From Azonexus hydrophilus DSM 23864 (GTDB lineage: Bacteria; Pseudomonadota; Gammaproteobacteria; Burkholderiales; Rhodocyclaceae), in contig NZ_KE386925.1 of assembly GCF_000429605.1 (NCBI RefSeq), positions 461,209-525,208 of the forward strand: a stretch of DNA of 64,000 nucleotides, written 5' to 3'. Shown here piece by piece: positions 9,543-18,109 of this stretch (positions are counted from its first letter, which is position 1; each line of letters starts with the position of its first letter). The notes under the pieces are model-generated. The model made no database searches. It worked only from the letters and a program-made list of their open reading frames with translations, and was not told where the DNA came from. The position numbers and the translations under genes are program-made.

Positions 9543-11588
9543 TCAGAACGAATAGCTCAGGCTGATCGACAGGAAATCGCGGTCAACCATGGGGTTGGTG
9601 TGGCTGGCGTAGCTGGCGGACTGGCCGGCCGGCAAGGCTCCGGATGCCGCATTTGGTGTATCGGTCCCGGAAATTTTCTTGCCACCAAAAAACGCAGTAT
9701 AGGCAATATCCGCTTGCCAATTCTGGCGATAATTGAAGCCAAAACCTAACGTCAGCGCCTTGGCACCTTCGTTGAAAGTCGGGCTACGACCATCCACATC
9801 ATGCGAAAAAGCCACCCGCGGGGAGACCGTGACCGCGCCGATGGCGTTCGGATAGTCTAGACGACCAACCAGGCGATACCCCCACGAATTCTCAGTAGCA
9901 AAACAACCGCTGGAAGTCGAATTAAAAGCGCTGCTCGCCGACGAACCGACCTGCGGAAGATGGCATCCTGATGCGGCAAATTTGATGTTGGAGGGCAATT
10001 CCAAGCGGGTGTAGCCAACCTCACCGACGACAACCAATTGTTCGGCACCAAATGTCGGACCGAAGGCCTTGGTACCGGTAACTTGAACCTGATGCATCCT
10101 GACGCGACGATAACCCTTGATCTCCGTACCATAAGCAACACTTGCGGCTTGCACTGGATCAGTACTGGTTAGCTGATTGCCGATACCCAGCGCTGCTCCC
10201 AGCAACTCAGCCGAGGGAAGTTGCAATGGCTGGTTGGGGCGGTAGGAATACTCTCCCTGGAGAGCGATGCCGTTTGGCAGAGCCGTATTGAAACTAAAGC
10301 CAAACAGCTTGATATCTTCCGGGTATTCAACAAAATAGGTTCCAGCCCGACCAGCTGCTGCTGCACAAGCAGCATTGGTTGCATTCAGCGCCGACAGGTT
10401 GGTGGCTTGGTCAAGGGTTAGTCCTTGCCCCATCAAGGCGCCAATATTGCCCGCCGTATGCAATGCGCCAAATGTCGGAATATTCAGAGCCGTACAAGCT
10501 GGATTACCGGTGGCAGCTAGCGGAACACCCGCAGCCGTAAGGACCCCTTGTTCAAAAGCTCCGATATTATTGGAAATTGTTCCTGCTGCGCTTATGCCAC
10601 CCCGATATCCCGACACAAACGGGGTACGACTATGGTAATTGGCATGAAAGAAACCGAATTCGGTATTATTCAACTCAGGGGAGAAATAGCGAAAAGCAAT
10701 CCCATACTGACCGTCATTGCTAGCATCTCTATCTTTCGAACGAGGCGCCCACAGTGCCGCATTTGCGTTACTCGGAAAAACGCCAGCATTACCATTTATA
10801 TCGTTGCGACGACCGAACCCGGTATAAGCGATATTACCCCCTTCGGAAACGAAATCATTCGTGCTGAAGAACGAACCCGCCGGATCGATCTTGGTTTTCT
10901 TCCACTCGGTCAGTAGCGCCACCTCGACCGAAAGATTGTCAGTCAATTCCTGCGAGGCGTAGGCCATCGTCGTGGGGATGAAGCCTTCCTTCAGTTCCGA
11001 ACCGGGAGCACGCAGGCGGCTGACGTTGACCGGGTTGAGGACATTGATACCGTTCTGGATGAAGGTGCTTTCCCCCCAGCTGACCACCTGTTTGCCCAGG
11101 CGCAGATTGAGATTGCGATCGCCGACCTTGAAATTTCCGCGCACATAGGCATCGAGAATCTCTGCATCGGAGCCGAGAATGTCCCGCGCATCGCGGGTGA
11201 GACTATCTTTGGCACGAATCGTTGGGTCGTAGAAATACGAACCACGGACGAAGGCGCCGAAGTTATGGTATTTCAGCTCAAGATCATGCGTCGCCTTGAG
11301 CACGGTCGACACCAGTTCGCCCCGCTTGTAGCGCAGGTTGCCGTCGTCGGAATTGGGATCGCGCGATGTTCCGCCGTTGGCGATGCTGATCAGCGAACTT
11401 TCCGGTTTCTCCATGCGCCACAAGGCGCCCAGCGAAACCGTGGTATCGAAGCTGCCGCTCAGTTCGCCATGCTGGAACTCGAAAGCCATGACCGACGTTG
11501 AACCGCCGGCCAGGGCGATCGCCACCGCAGCACCCAGGGTGCTGCGACGAAACCCCGGATAGCGGGAATTGCCTGTTTTTTGTCTCAT
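9543..11588 (-). CDS. DUF1302 family outer-membrane protein
   Basis: 681 residues. An export signal lies near residues 18-36 (GAAVAIALAGGSTSVMAF), followed by FQHGELSGSFDTTVSLGALWRME and LGKQVVSWGESTFIQNGINVLNPV, both typical of DUF1302. The protein ends in SLSYSF, a C-terminal aromatic residue as in beta-barrel outer-membrane proteins. It is the first gene of the envelope cluster (DUF1302, DUF1329, YCF48-like, RND). The middle (about 10,100-10,900) is less GC-rich than its surroundings, perhaps surface-loop variation. The 150-bp gap upstream holds no gene. Confidence 0.87.
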   Translation of the reverse strand: MRQKTGNSRYPGFRRSTLGAAVAIALAGGSTSVMAFEFQHGELSGSFDTTVSLGALWRMEKPESSLISIANGGTSRDPNSDDGNLRYKRGELVSTVLKATHDLELKYHNFGAFVRGSYFYDPTIRAKDSLTRDARDILGSDAEILDAYVRGNFKVGDRNLNLRLGKQVVSWGESTFIQNGINVLNPVNVSRLRAPGSELKEGFIPTTMAYASQELTDNLSVEVALLTEWKKTKIDPAGSFFSTNDFVSEGGNIAYTGFGRRNDINGNAGVFPSNANAALWAPRSKDRDASNDGQYGIAFRYFSPELNNTEFGFFHANYHSRTPFVSGYRGGISAAGTISNNIGAFEQGVLTAAGVPLAATGNPACTALNIPTFGALHTAGNIGALMGQGLTLDQATNLSALNATNAACAAAAGRAGTYFVEYPEDIKLFGFSFNTALPNGIALQGEYSYRPNQPLQLPSAELLGAALGIGNQLTSTDPVQAASVAYGTEIKGYRRVRMHQVQVTGTKAFGPTFGAEQLVVVGEVGYTRLELPSNIKFAASGCHLPQVGSSASSAFNSTSSGCFATENSWGYRLVGRLDYPNAIGAVTVSPRVAFSHDVDGRSPTFNEGAKALTLGFGFNYRQNWQADIAYTAFFGGKKISGTDTPNAASGALPAGQSASYASHTNPMVDRDFLSISLSYSF

Positions 11589-11737
11589 CCAAATCTCCTC
11601 CTGTTTATCAGATCGGGGGGGCCGATCACGTCTACTACGAGTTTTGACTACCTATTTCCAGACTTCCGGAATCGTGCGTACCGATCTTGTGCCGGTATCG
11701 CATTGCTAAAACCACCCTGCTTGCTACCTACTGCTGA

Positions 11738-13663
11738 TTACACGGACTCCTTTCGCGATGAGATGCCCGAATCCAGCAAAAATTTGATCGGCCCACCGGT
11801 AAAAGGTGCAAACCCGGTTCCAAATATTACGCCCGCATCCGCCAGATCGGCATCGACGATGACACCGTCGCGAACCAGTGCCTGCGTGCGCTCAACCAAA
11901 GGCTTGACCAGTTTCTCGGCCAGCCCCGGCGGCACCGTGGCGGCAACGGCCTTGGCCGGCTTGCCATCCTTCCACGCGTAGAAACCCTGACCAGATTTCT
12001 TGCCCAGCTGCTGACGTTCGACCCGAGCAAGCAGGCAGCGTGGCGCCTCGGCGCCGCCCGCCAGCTGCTGGCCGGCCGCCATGGCGATATCGAGGCCGAC
12101 CGTGTCGATCAGTTCGATCGGTCCCATCGGCATGCCGAAGGCGAGCATCGCCGCATCGACCGTTTCCGGCGAAATACCGTCGTCGACCGCACGCATCGCC
12201 GCCAGCATGTAGGGCGCGAGCACCGCATTGACCAGGAAACCGGGCGCGCTCTTCACCGGCAGCGGCAGCTTATCGATCTGCTTGACGAAGGCACAGGCGG
12301 CGCGAACCATCACCGGATCGGCGCCGTCGGCCTCGACCACCTCGACCAGCGGCATCATCGCCACCGGATTGAAGAAGTGGATGCCGACCAGGCGCTCCGG
12401 CCGGACCAGCGCCGAGCGCAGGTCTTCCAGGCGCAGGCTGGAGGTGTTGGTGGCAAGCACCGCGTCCGGCTTCATCCGCGGCTCGAGGCTGCGGAACAGC
12501 GCGTGCTTGGCCTCGACGTTTTCGAAAATCGCTTCGATGACGACGTCGGCGCGAGCGGCACCGGCGCCGGCCGGATCGGGAATCAGGCGGTCGAAGGCGG
12601 CGCGGGCGCGTAGCGGATCGCGCAGCTTCTTCTTGAACAGCGCGTGCGCCCGCTTTATCGCCGGAGCAATGCGCTCGACCGACTGGTCCTGCAGCGTCAC
12701 CGTCAGGCCGCGGAGTGCGCACCAGGCGGCGATGTCGCCGCCCATGACGCCGGCACCGACGACATGCACGTGTTTCGCCACGAAATCGCCGTCCTTGCCG
12801 AAGCCCTTCAGACGCTCCTGCAAATGGAAGACGCGCAGCAGGTTCTTCGCCGTCGGCGACTGGATGATGCGGTCGACGACGGCCGGCGCCGCCAGCGCGT
12901 TGCCGTCGTGCTTCTGCCACAGGTCGATGATCGCGTAGGGCGCCGGATAGTGCTCCGGACGCGCCTTCTTCGCTACCTGCTTGCGCGCGCCGTTGGCGAC
13001 CACCGCTTTCAGCGGACCGGCCAGCAGCTTCTGGACGAAGGGTAGCGGGCGGCGCGGACGGTTCGACAACAGCAGCTTGTGTGCGGCCATTTCCATCACG
13101 CGCGGCGGCACACATTCGTCGGCCAGCCCGAGGTTGCGTGCCCGCTTGGCGTCGAGCGACTTGCCGGTGAGCATCAGGTCGAGCGCCGCCGCCGGACCGA
13201 CCCGCTGCGGTAGACGCAGCATGCCGCCCCAGCCGGGGAAGATGCCGAGCATGACTTCCGGCAGCGCCAGCTTGGTGCCCGGCTCGTCGACCGCCAGGAT
13301 GTAGCGGCAAGCCAGCGCCAGTTCGAGACCACCGCCCAGGCAATGGCCGCGAACCAGCGCCAGCGTCGGATATTTCACCGCCGCCAGCCGGTTGAACAGC
13401 TCCCAGCCGCGCGCGACCAGCGCCCTGCCCTTTTCCGGCGTGTTCAATTGCGAGAACTCGCCGATGTCGGCGCCGGCGATGAAACCGGCCGCCTTGCCCG
13501 AACGGACGATCAGCCCCTTGGGCGGATAGAGGTCGAGCTGGTCGAGGATCTGCGCGAATTCGGCCATCACTTCGGCCGACAGCGCGTTGGTGCTTTCTCC
13601 GGCGCGATCGAGCACGGCGACGGCGATGCCGGATTCTTCCTTGTTGAGTTGCCAATGTTTCAT
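11738..13663 (-). CDS. Enoyl-CoA hydratase / 3-hydroxyacyl-CoA dehydrogenase, FadJ-like
   Basis: 641 residues with the crotonase domain first (IVRSGKAAGFIAGADIGEF, RGHCLGGGLELALACRYI, LPEVMLGIFPGWGGMLRLP) and the NAD-dependent dehydrogenase second (VHVVGAGVMGGDIAAWCALRG, ATNTSSLRLEDL, GIHFFNPVAMMPLVEVV). This is the FadB/FadJ order, opposite to the FadN-like enzyme at 2258-4657. It is shorter than E. coli FadB/FadJ (about 715-730), mostly at the C-terminus, which ends FTGGPIKFLLDSGISSRKESV. It is the last gene of the TetR-fadE-thiolase operon, starting 3 bp after the thiolase stop. Confidence 0.9.
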   Translation of the reverse strand: MKHWQLNKEESGIAVAVLDRAGESTNALSAEVMAEFAQILDQLDLYPPKGLIVRSGKAAGFIAGADIGEFSQLNTPEKGRALVARGWELFNRLAAVKYPTLALVRGHCLGGGLELALACRYILAVDEPGTKLALPEVMLGIFPGWGGMLRLPQRVGPAAALDLMLTGKSLDAKRARNLGLADECVPPRVMEMAAHKLLLSNRPRRPLPFVQKLLAGPLKAVVANGARKQVAKKARPEHYPAPYAIIDLWQKHDGNALAAPAVVDRIIQSPTAKNLLRVFHLQERLKGFGKDGDFVAKHVHVVGAGVMGGDIAAWCALRGLTVTLQDQSVERIAPAIKRAHALFKKKLRDPLRARAAFDRLIPDPAGAGAARADVVIEAIFENVEAKHALFRSLEPRMKPDAVLATNTSSLRLEDLRSALVRPERLVGIHFFNPVAMMPLVEVVEADGADPVMVRAACAFVKQIDKLPLPVKSAPGFLVNAVLAPYMLAAMRAVDDGISPETVDAAMLAFGMPMGPIELIDTVGLDIAMAAGQQLAGGAEAPRCLLARVERQQLGKKSGQGFYAWKDGKPAKAVAATVPPGLAEKLVKPLVERTQALVRDGVIVDADLADAGVIFGTGFAPFTGGPIKFLLDSGISSRKESV

Positions 13664-13665
13664 GA

Positions 13666-14946
13666 TCAGCAGGCCTCCACCAGCATGGCACCGCCGAGAC
13701 CACCGCCGATGCAGATGGTCGCGACACCGCGTTTTGCCTGATTACGCCGCAGCACATGTAGCAAGTGCAGGACAATGCGCGCGCCGGAAGCACCGACCGG
13801 GTGGCCGATGGCCACCGCACCGCCGTCAACGTTGAGCCGGTCCTCGGCAACTTCGCCGAGCGCAGCATCCAGACCGAGTTGCTCGCGGCAGTAGGCCTCG
13901 TTGTTCCACGCCGCCTGACAGCCGAGCACCTGCGCGGCGAAGGCTTCGTTGAGTTCCCAGTAATCGATGTCGGAAAGCTGCAGACCGTGGCGCTGCAGGA
14001 TCGGCGTCGAGGCATGCACCGGGCCGAGGCCCATCTGCTCCGGTTCCAGCCCGGCCCACTGGCTGTCCACGATCTTGCCGATGGGCTGCAGCCCCCATTT
14101 GTCCACCGCCTCTTCCGAGGCCAGCAGCACCCAGGCAGCGCCGTCGGTGATCTGCGAGCTGTTGGCGGCGGTGATGTTGCCGTATTTCTTGTCGAAGAAC
14201 GGGCTCGGCTTGGCCATCCCGGCCAGCGTCGCATCGGCGCGCACACCATCGTCCTCGGCGTAAACCTTGCCGTTGCCATCGACCAGCGGCACGATCTCAC
14301 CGAGATGGCCGGCCGCGCGGGCGGCGATGGCGCGCTGGTGGCTGCGCACGGCGAATTCGTCCATCTGCTGGCGACTGATGCCGAACTTCCAGGCCAGGTT
14401 TTCCGCCGTCTGACCCATCAGCAGGCCGACGACCGGGTCGGTCAGCCCCTTCATCAGGCCGATCACCGGCGTCAGCAGCGCGGCCGGCCGCAGCTTCAGG
14501 AAATGGCCGAGTTTCTGGCCCATCGTGCGCATGCCCATCATGCCGGCAAACCAGCGCACCATCGTGTCCGAATACAGCAGCGGCGCCCGCGACAGCGCAT
14601 CGACGCCACCGGCCAGCACCAGCTCCGAACGGCCGCACTGGATGTTGGCGATGGCCGAATCGATGGCCTGCATGCCGCTGGCGCAATTGCGCATCACCGT
14701 CCAGCCCGGCACCTTCTTGCCGCAACCGAGGCGCAGCGCGACCATGCGGCCGATGTTGGTCTCGTCCGGCGACGGTGCGGCGCAGCCGAGGATGACCTCG
14801 TCGAGATCGGACGGCAGGAAAGGCTGGCGCAACAGCAGCGCCCGACCGGCCTGGGTCGCCAGGTCGGAAGCGGCGAATGGCCCCGGCCCTTTCTGCGCTT
14901 TCAGGAACGGCGTGCGGGCGCCGTCGACCACGTAGATCGTCCTCAT
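13666..14946 (-). CDS. Acetyl-CoA C-acyltransferase, FadI-like thiolase
   Basis: 426 residues. The catalytic Cys lies in VMRNCASGMQAIDSA, the His in GGAVAIGHPVGASGARI and the second Cys in ATICIGGGLGGAML. Length and inserts (PLLYSDTMVRWFAGMMGMRTMGQKLGHFLKLRP) resemble FadI-type thiolases partnered with FadJ. The start overlaps the fadE stop at 14946 and the FadJ-like gene follows directly. Confidence 0.92.
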   Translation of the reverse strand: MRTIYVVDGARTPFLKAQKGPGPFAASDLATQAGRALLLRQPFLPSDLDEVILGCAAPSPDETNIGRMVALRLGCGKKVPGWTVMRNCASGMQAIDSAIANIQCGRSELVLAGGVDALSRAPLLYSDTMVRWFAGMMGMRTMGQKLGHFLKLRPAALLTPVIGLMKGLTDPVVGLLMGQTAENLAWKFGISRQQMDEFAVRSHQRAIAARAAGHLGEIVPLVDGNGKVYAEDDGVRADATLAGMAKPSPFFDKKYGNITAANSSQITDGAAWVLLASEEAVDKWGLQPIGKIVDSQWAGLEPEQMGLGPVHASTPILQRHGLQLSDIDYWELNEAFAAQVLGCQAAWNNEAYCREQLGLDAALGEVAEDRLNVDGGAVAIGHPVGASGARIVLHLLHVLRRNQAKRGVATICIGGGLGGAMLVEAC

Positions 14947-17300
14947 CAGGCGGCCATCCGGTTGTCGGCCGGCTTGTTGGCCGTAGCCACGCCGTAGTCG
15001 AAGGGGAAGTCATCGACACGGACGACGATGTCACGCAGGTGGTTGCGCCGCTTCATCACTTCGTATTCGGCGGCGTTGATGACGCCGGCCTCGAAGGCGA
15101 CGATGGCGATGTCGCGGACGTTGGCCTGCGGATTGCCGTCGAAGCGGCCGTCCTTCTCGGCGGCGCGGATCTTGGCCTCGATCTGCTCGGCTTCCAGCGT
15201 TGCCTTGAGGGCCAGTTCGATGGCGCCAACCGGTTCGTTCTCCTGCAGCGGCAGGTAGCATTCGGCGGTCAGTCGATCACGCGTGGCCGACGGCGCGATC
15301 AGCGCCTTCGCCACCTGGTGGCCGACCTCGTCGGACGGCACGACATACGGATGGCCCCAGGGGAAGACGATGCGATTGACCAGGGCGGCGATGAAGCGCA
15401 CCGGGAAGTTGGCGATGACGCCGTCGAAGGCTTGCTGCGCCTTGTACATCGCGTCCCAGATCGCCCAGTGGGCGAGCGGCGCGTCTTCCTTCTTGCGGCC
15501 TTCGGCCTCGTAACGCTTGAGCGTGCAGGAGATCAGGTACATCTGCGCGAGGATGTCACCGAGGCGCGCCGACAGCTTTTCGCGGCGCTTGACGCTGCCG
15601 CCGAGGACCAGCAGCGAGACATCGGAGAGGAAGGCAAAAGCGGCCGAGAAGCGCGTCAGTTGCTGGTAGTAGCGCTTCATTTCCGGCGCCACGTCGGTGT
15701 TGACCGTGACGAAGTGCGAACCGGTCAGGCCCTGGCGGAAAGCGCGCCAGCCGTTCTTCACGGTGAAGCCGATGTGGCCGAACAACGCACGGTCGAAATC
15801 AACCAGCCCCTGGCGGACGTCCGGATTCTGCGCGGCGCGCATTTCCGGCAGCAGGTAGGGGTGGCAGCGAATCGCGCCCTGACCGAAGATGATCAGCGAA
15901 CGGGTCAGGATGTTGGCGCCTTCGACAGTGATCGCCACCGGAATCTGCTGGTAGGCACGACCGAGGAAATTCGACGGACCGAGGCAGATGCCCTTGCCGC
16001 CGATCACGTCCATGCCGTCGTTGACGACGACGCGGGCACGTTCGGTGACGTGGTACTTGGCGATGGCCGAAACCACCGACGGCTTCTCTCCGAGATCGAC
16101 CGCGCCGGCGGTCATCTTGCGTACCGCGTCCATCATGTAGGTGTAGGCGCCGATGCGCGTCAGCGCTTCCTCGACGCCTTCGAACTTGCCGACCGCCATC
16201 TTGAACTGCGAGCGGACACGGGCGTAACCGCCGACGGCACGCGCCGTCATCTGCGCCATGCCGGTGTTCGACGACGGCAGCGAGATCGAGCGCCCGGCCG
16301 CCAGGCACTCCATCAGCATGCGCCAGCCCTGCCCGGCCATCGCCGGGCCGCCGATGATGAAGTCGAGCGGCATGAAGACTTCCTTGCCGCGCGTCGGCCC
16401 GTTCATGAACATGGCATTGAGCGGGAAGTGGCGGCGACCGGTATCGACACCCGGATGATCGTAAGGGACCAGCGCGCAGGTGATGCCGATATGCTTCTTG
16501 TCGCCGAGCAGACCGTCCGGATCATAGAGGTGGAAGGCCAGGCCAAACACCGTGCACACCGGCGCCAGCGTGATGTAGCGCTTGTCCCAGGAGACGCGCA
16601 TGCCGAGCACTTCCTTGCCCTGATACATGCCCTTGCAGACAACGCCGGAATCCGGGATCGATGCCGCATCTGAACCGGCCCACGGGCTGGTCAGCGCGAA
16701 GGCCGGCACCTCGATGCCCTTGGCCAGGCGCGGCAGGTAGTGGTTCTTCTGTTCCTCGGTACCGTAGTGCAGCAGCAATTCGGCCGGGCCGAGCGAGTTC
16801 GGCACCATCACCGACACCGACAGCGCGGAGGAGCGCGTCGACAGCTTGGTCACCACCTGCGAGTGGGCATAGGCCGAGAACTCCAGGCCGCCGTACTTCT
16901 TCGGGATGATCATGCCGAGGAAGCCTTTATCCTTGATGTAACGCCAGGCTTCGTTGGGCAGGTCGTAGAGTTCGTGCGTCACCTTCCAATCGTCGACCAG
17001 GCGGCAGGCTTCCGCGCATTCCTTGTCGAGGAAGGATTGCTCCTCGGCGGTCAGCTTGGGTACCGGGTAGGCGTGCAGCTTCTGCCAGTCGGGCTGACCA
17101 CGGAACAGCTCGCCCTCCCACCAGACGGTACCGGCTTCAAGCGCGTCGCGCTCGGTGTCGGACATCTGCGGCAGGACCTTGCGGTAGGCGGAAAAAATGG
17201 ACCGGGTGATCAGCGCGCGGCGCAGCGGCCGCACCGTGACCAGCCCGGCCAAAGCCACCAGGGCAAGTACCCCGAGCAGAGGGATGGTGTTGTCGAACAT
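14946..17300 (-). CDS. fadE: Acyl-CoA dehydrogenase FadE
   Basis: 784 residues, close to the long FadE class (about 815). An N-terminal membrane segment (TIPLLGVLALVALAGLVTVRPL) precedes the dehydrogenase domain (KKYGGLEFSAYAHSQVV, FALTSPWAGSDAASIPDSG). The catalytic Glu is probably the one in AITVEGANILTRSL, followed by the C-terminal DUF1974 extension. It performs the first oxidation of acyl-CoA at the inner membrane. The TetR gene ends 38 bp upstream. Confidence 0.94.
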   Translation of the reverse strand: MFDNTIPLLGVLALVALAGLVTVRPLRRALITRSIFSAYRKVLPQMSDTERDALEAGTVWWEGELFRGQPDWQKLHAYPVPKLTAEEQSFLDKECAEACRLVDDWKVTHELYDLPNEAWRYIKDKGFLGMIIPKKYGGLEFSAYAHSQVVTKLSTRSSALSVSVMVPNSLGPAELLLHYGTEEQKNHYLPRLAKGIEVPAFALTSPWAGSDAASIPDSGVVCKGMYQGKEVLGMRVSWDKRYITLAPVCTVFGLAFHLYDPDGLLGDKKHIGITCALVPYDHPGVDTGRRHFPLNAMFMNGPTRGKEVFMPLDFIIGGPAMAGQGWRMLMECLAAGRSISLPSSNTGMAQMTARAVGGYARVRSQFKMAVGKFEGVEEALTRIGAYTYMMDAVRKMTAGAVDLGEKPSVVSAIAKYHVTERARVVVNDGMDVIGGKGICLGPSNFLGRAYQQIPVAITVEGANILTRSLIIFGQGAIRCHPYLLPEMRAAQNPDVRQGLVDFDRALFGHIGFTVKNGWRAFRQGLTGSHFVTVNTDVAPEMKRYYQQLTRFSAAFAFLSDVSLLVLGGSVKRREKLSARLGDILAQMYLISCTLKRYEAEGRKKEDAPLAHWAIWDAMYKAQQAFDGVIANFPVRFIAALVNRIVFPWGHPYVVPSDEVGHQVAKALIAPSATRDRLTAECYLPLQENEPVGAIELALKATLEAEQIEAKIRAAEKDGRFDGNPQANVRDIAIVAFEAGVINAAEYEVMKRRNHLRDIVVRVDDFPFDYGVATANKPADNRMAA

Positions 17301-17338
17301 GCATGTCTCCTTGGTATTTTTTTAATTTGGGTCCGGGC

Positions 17339-18016
17339 TTAGCGGCCGGATTGATCGAATTGCGGCAGGGGGGCGCGCAGGCCGCCGATGAGGAAGGACA
17401 TCAGACGTGGCACCAGGCGGTCGAGACGGTCGACCGAGTCTTCTTCCTCGATCTGCCAGTCAGTGACCAGGCGCAGCGCGTCGGTCCCGGCGATGGCGTA
17501 TGAGGTGGCGCCAAGCATGAAATGGAAGCGCCAGACGATCTCGGCCTTGGGCACATCGGGTAGCGCCCGGAACAGCGCTTCCTTGAAGCGGTCCATGACC
17601 ACCTTGTACTCATGGGCGAGGAAGGCACGGATGAATTCCGACGGCTCGGTCAGCGTCCGCCCGAGCAGGCGCAGGAAGGTCATGCCGCCACGTGCATCGT
17701 CCTCGGCCATACGCAGCAGCGTGCCGAAAAAGGCATCGACGATCAACGACGGCTTGACCGGCTGACCACCCGCTTCCGCTTCCAGGCGATCGAGGACGCG
17801 CATGCGCTCCTCGTTCAACCAGTCGAGACGACGGCGGAAGACTTCCTGGATCAGCGATTCCTTGGAGCCGAAGTGGTAATTGACCGCAGCCAGATTGACG
17901 CCGGCCTCGCCGGTAATCTGGCGCATTGAGGTGCCGTCGTAGCCATGCGCCATGAACAGGCGCTCGGCGACATCAAGGATGCGTTCGCGGGTATCGGTGT
18001 TGCGCACTTCTGCCAT
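17339..18016 (-). CDS. TetR-family repressor of fatty-acid degradation
   Basis: 225 residues. The N-terminal helix-turn-helix is typical of TetR (ILDVAERLFMAHGYDGTSMRQITGEAGVNLAAVNYHFGSKESLIQEVF). The C-terminal half is an all-helical ligand domain, presumably binding acyl-CoA. It is the first gene of the fadE operon, and a 20-bp palindrome ends 14 bp before its start codon, so autoregulation is likely. A similar site precedes the FadN-like gene, pointing to a PsrA/FadR-like regulator. The ligand is inferred from neighbours. Confidence 0.88.
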   Translation of the reverse strand: MAEVRNTDTRERILDVAERLFMAHGYDGTSMRQITGEAGVNLAAVNYHFGSKESLIQEVFRRRLDWLNEERMRVLDRLEAEAGGQPVKPSLIVDAFFGTLLRMAEDDARGGMTFLRLLGRTLTEPSEFIRAFLAHEYKVVMDRFKEALFRALPDVPKAEIVWRFHFMLGATSYAIAGTDALRLVTDWQIEEEDSVDRLDRLVPRLMSFLIGGLRAPLPQFDQSGR

Positions 18017-18029
18017 CTAGGACTCCACA

Positions 18030-18049
18030 ATTCATACGTTCGTTTGAAT
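18030..18049. promoter_or_regulatory. Operator palindrome of the TetR repressor
   Basis: ATTCATACGTTCGTTTGAAT is a near-perfect palindrome (half-sites ATTCATACG and CGTTTGAAT around TT/AA) directly upstream of the TetR gene. The related site at 4697-4716 supports it as the binding site of this repressor. Confidence 0.65.
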
Positions 18050-18109
18050 CATAAAAAAAGCCGTGGCAATTGGCAAGCACTTTGTTGACTGAAAAACTCG
18101 GGTAAGAAA

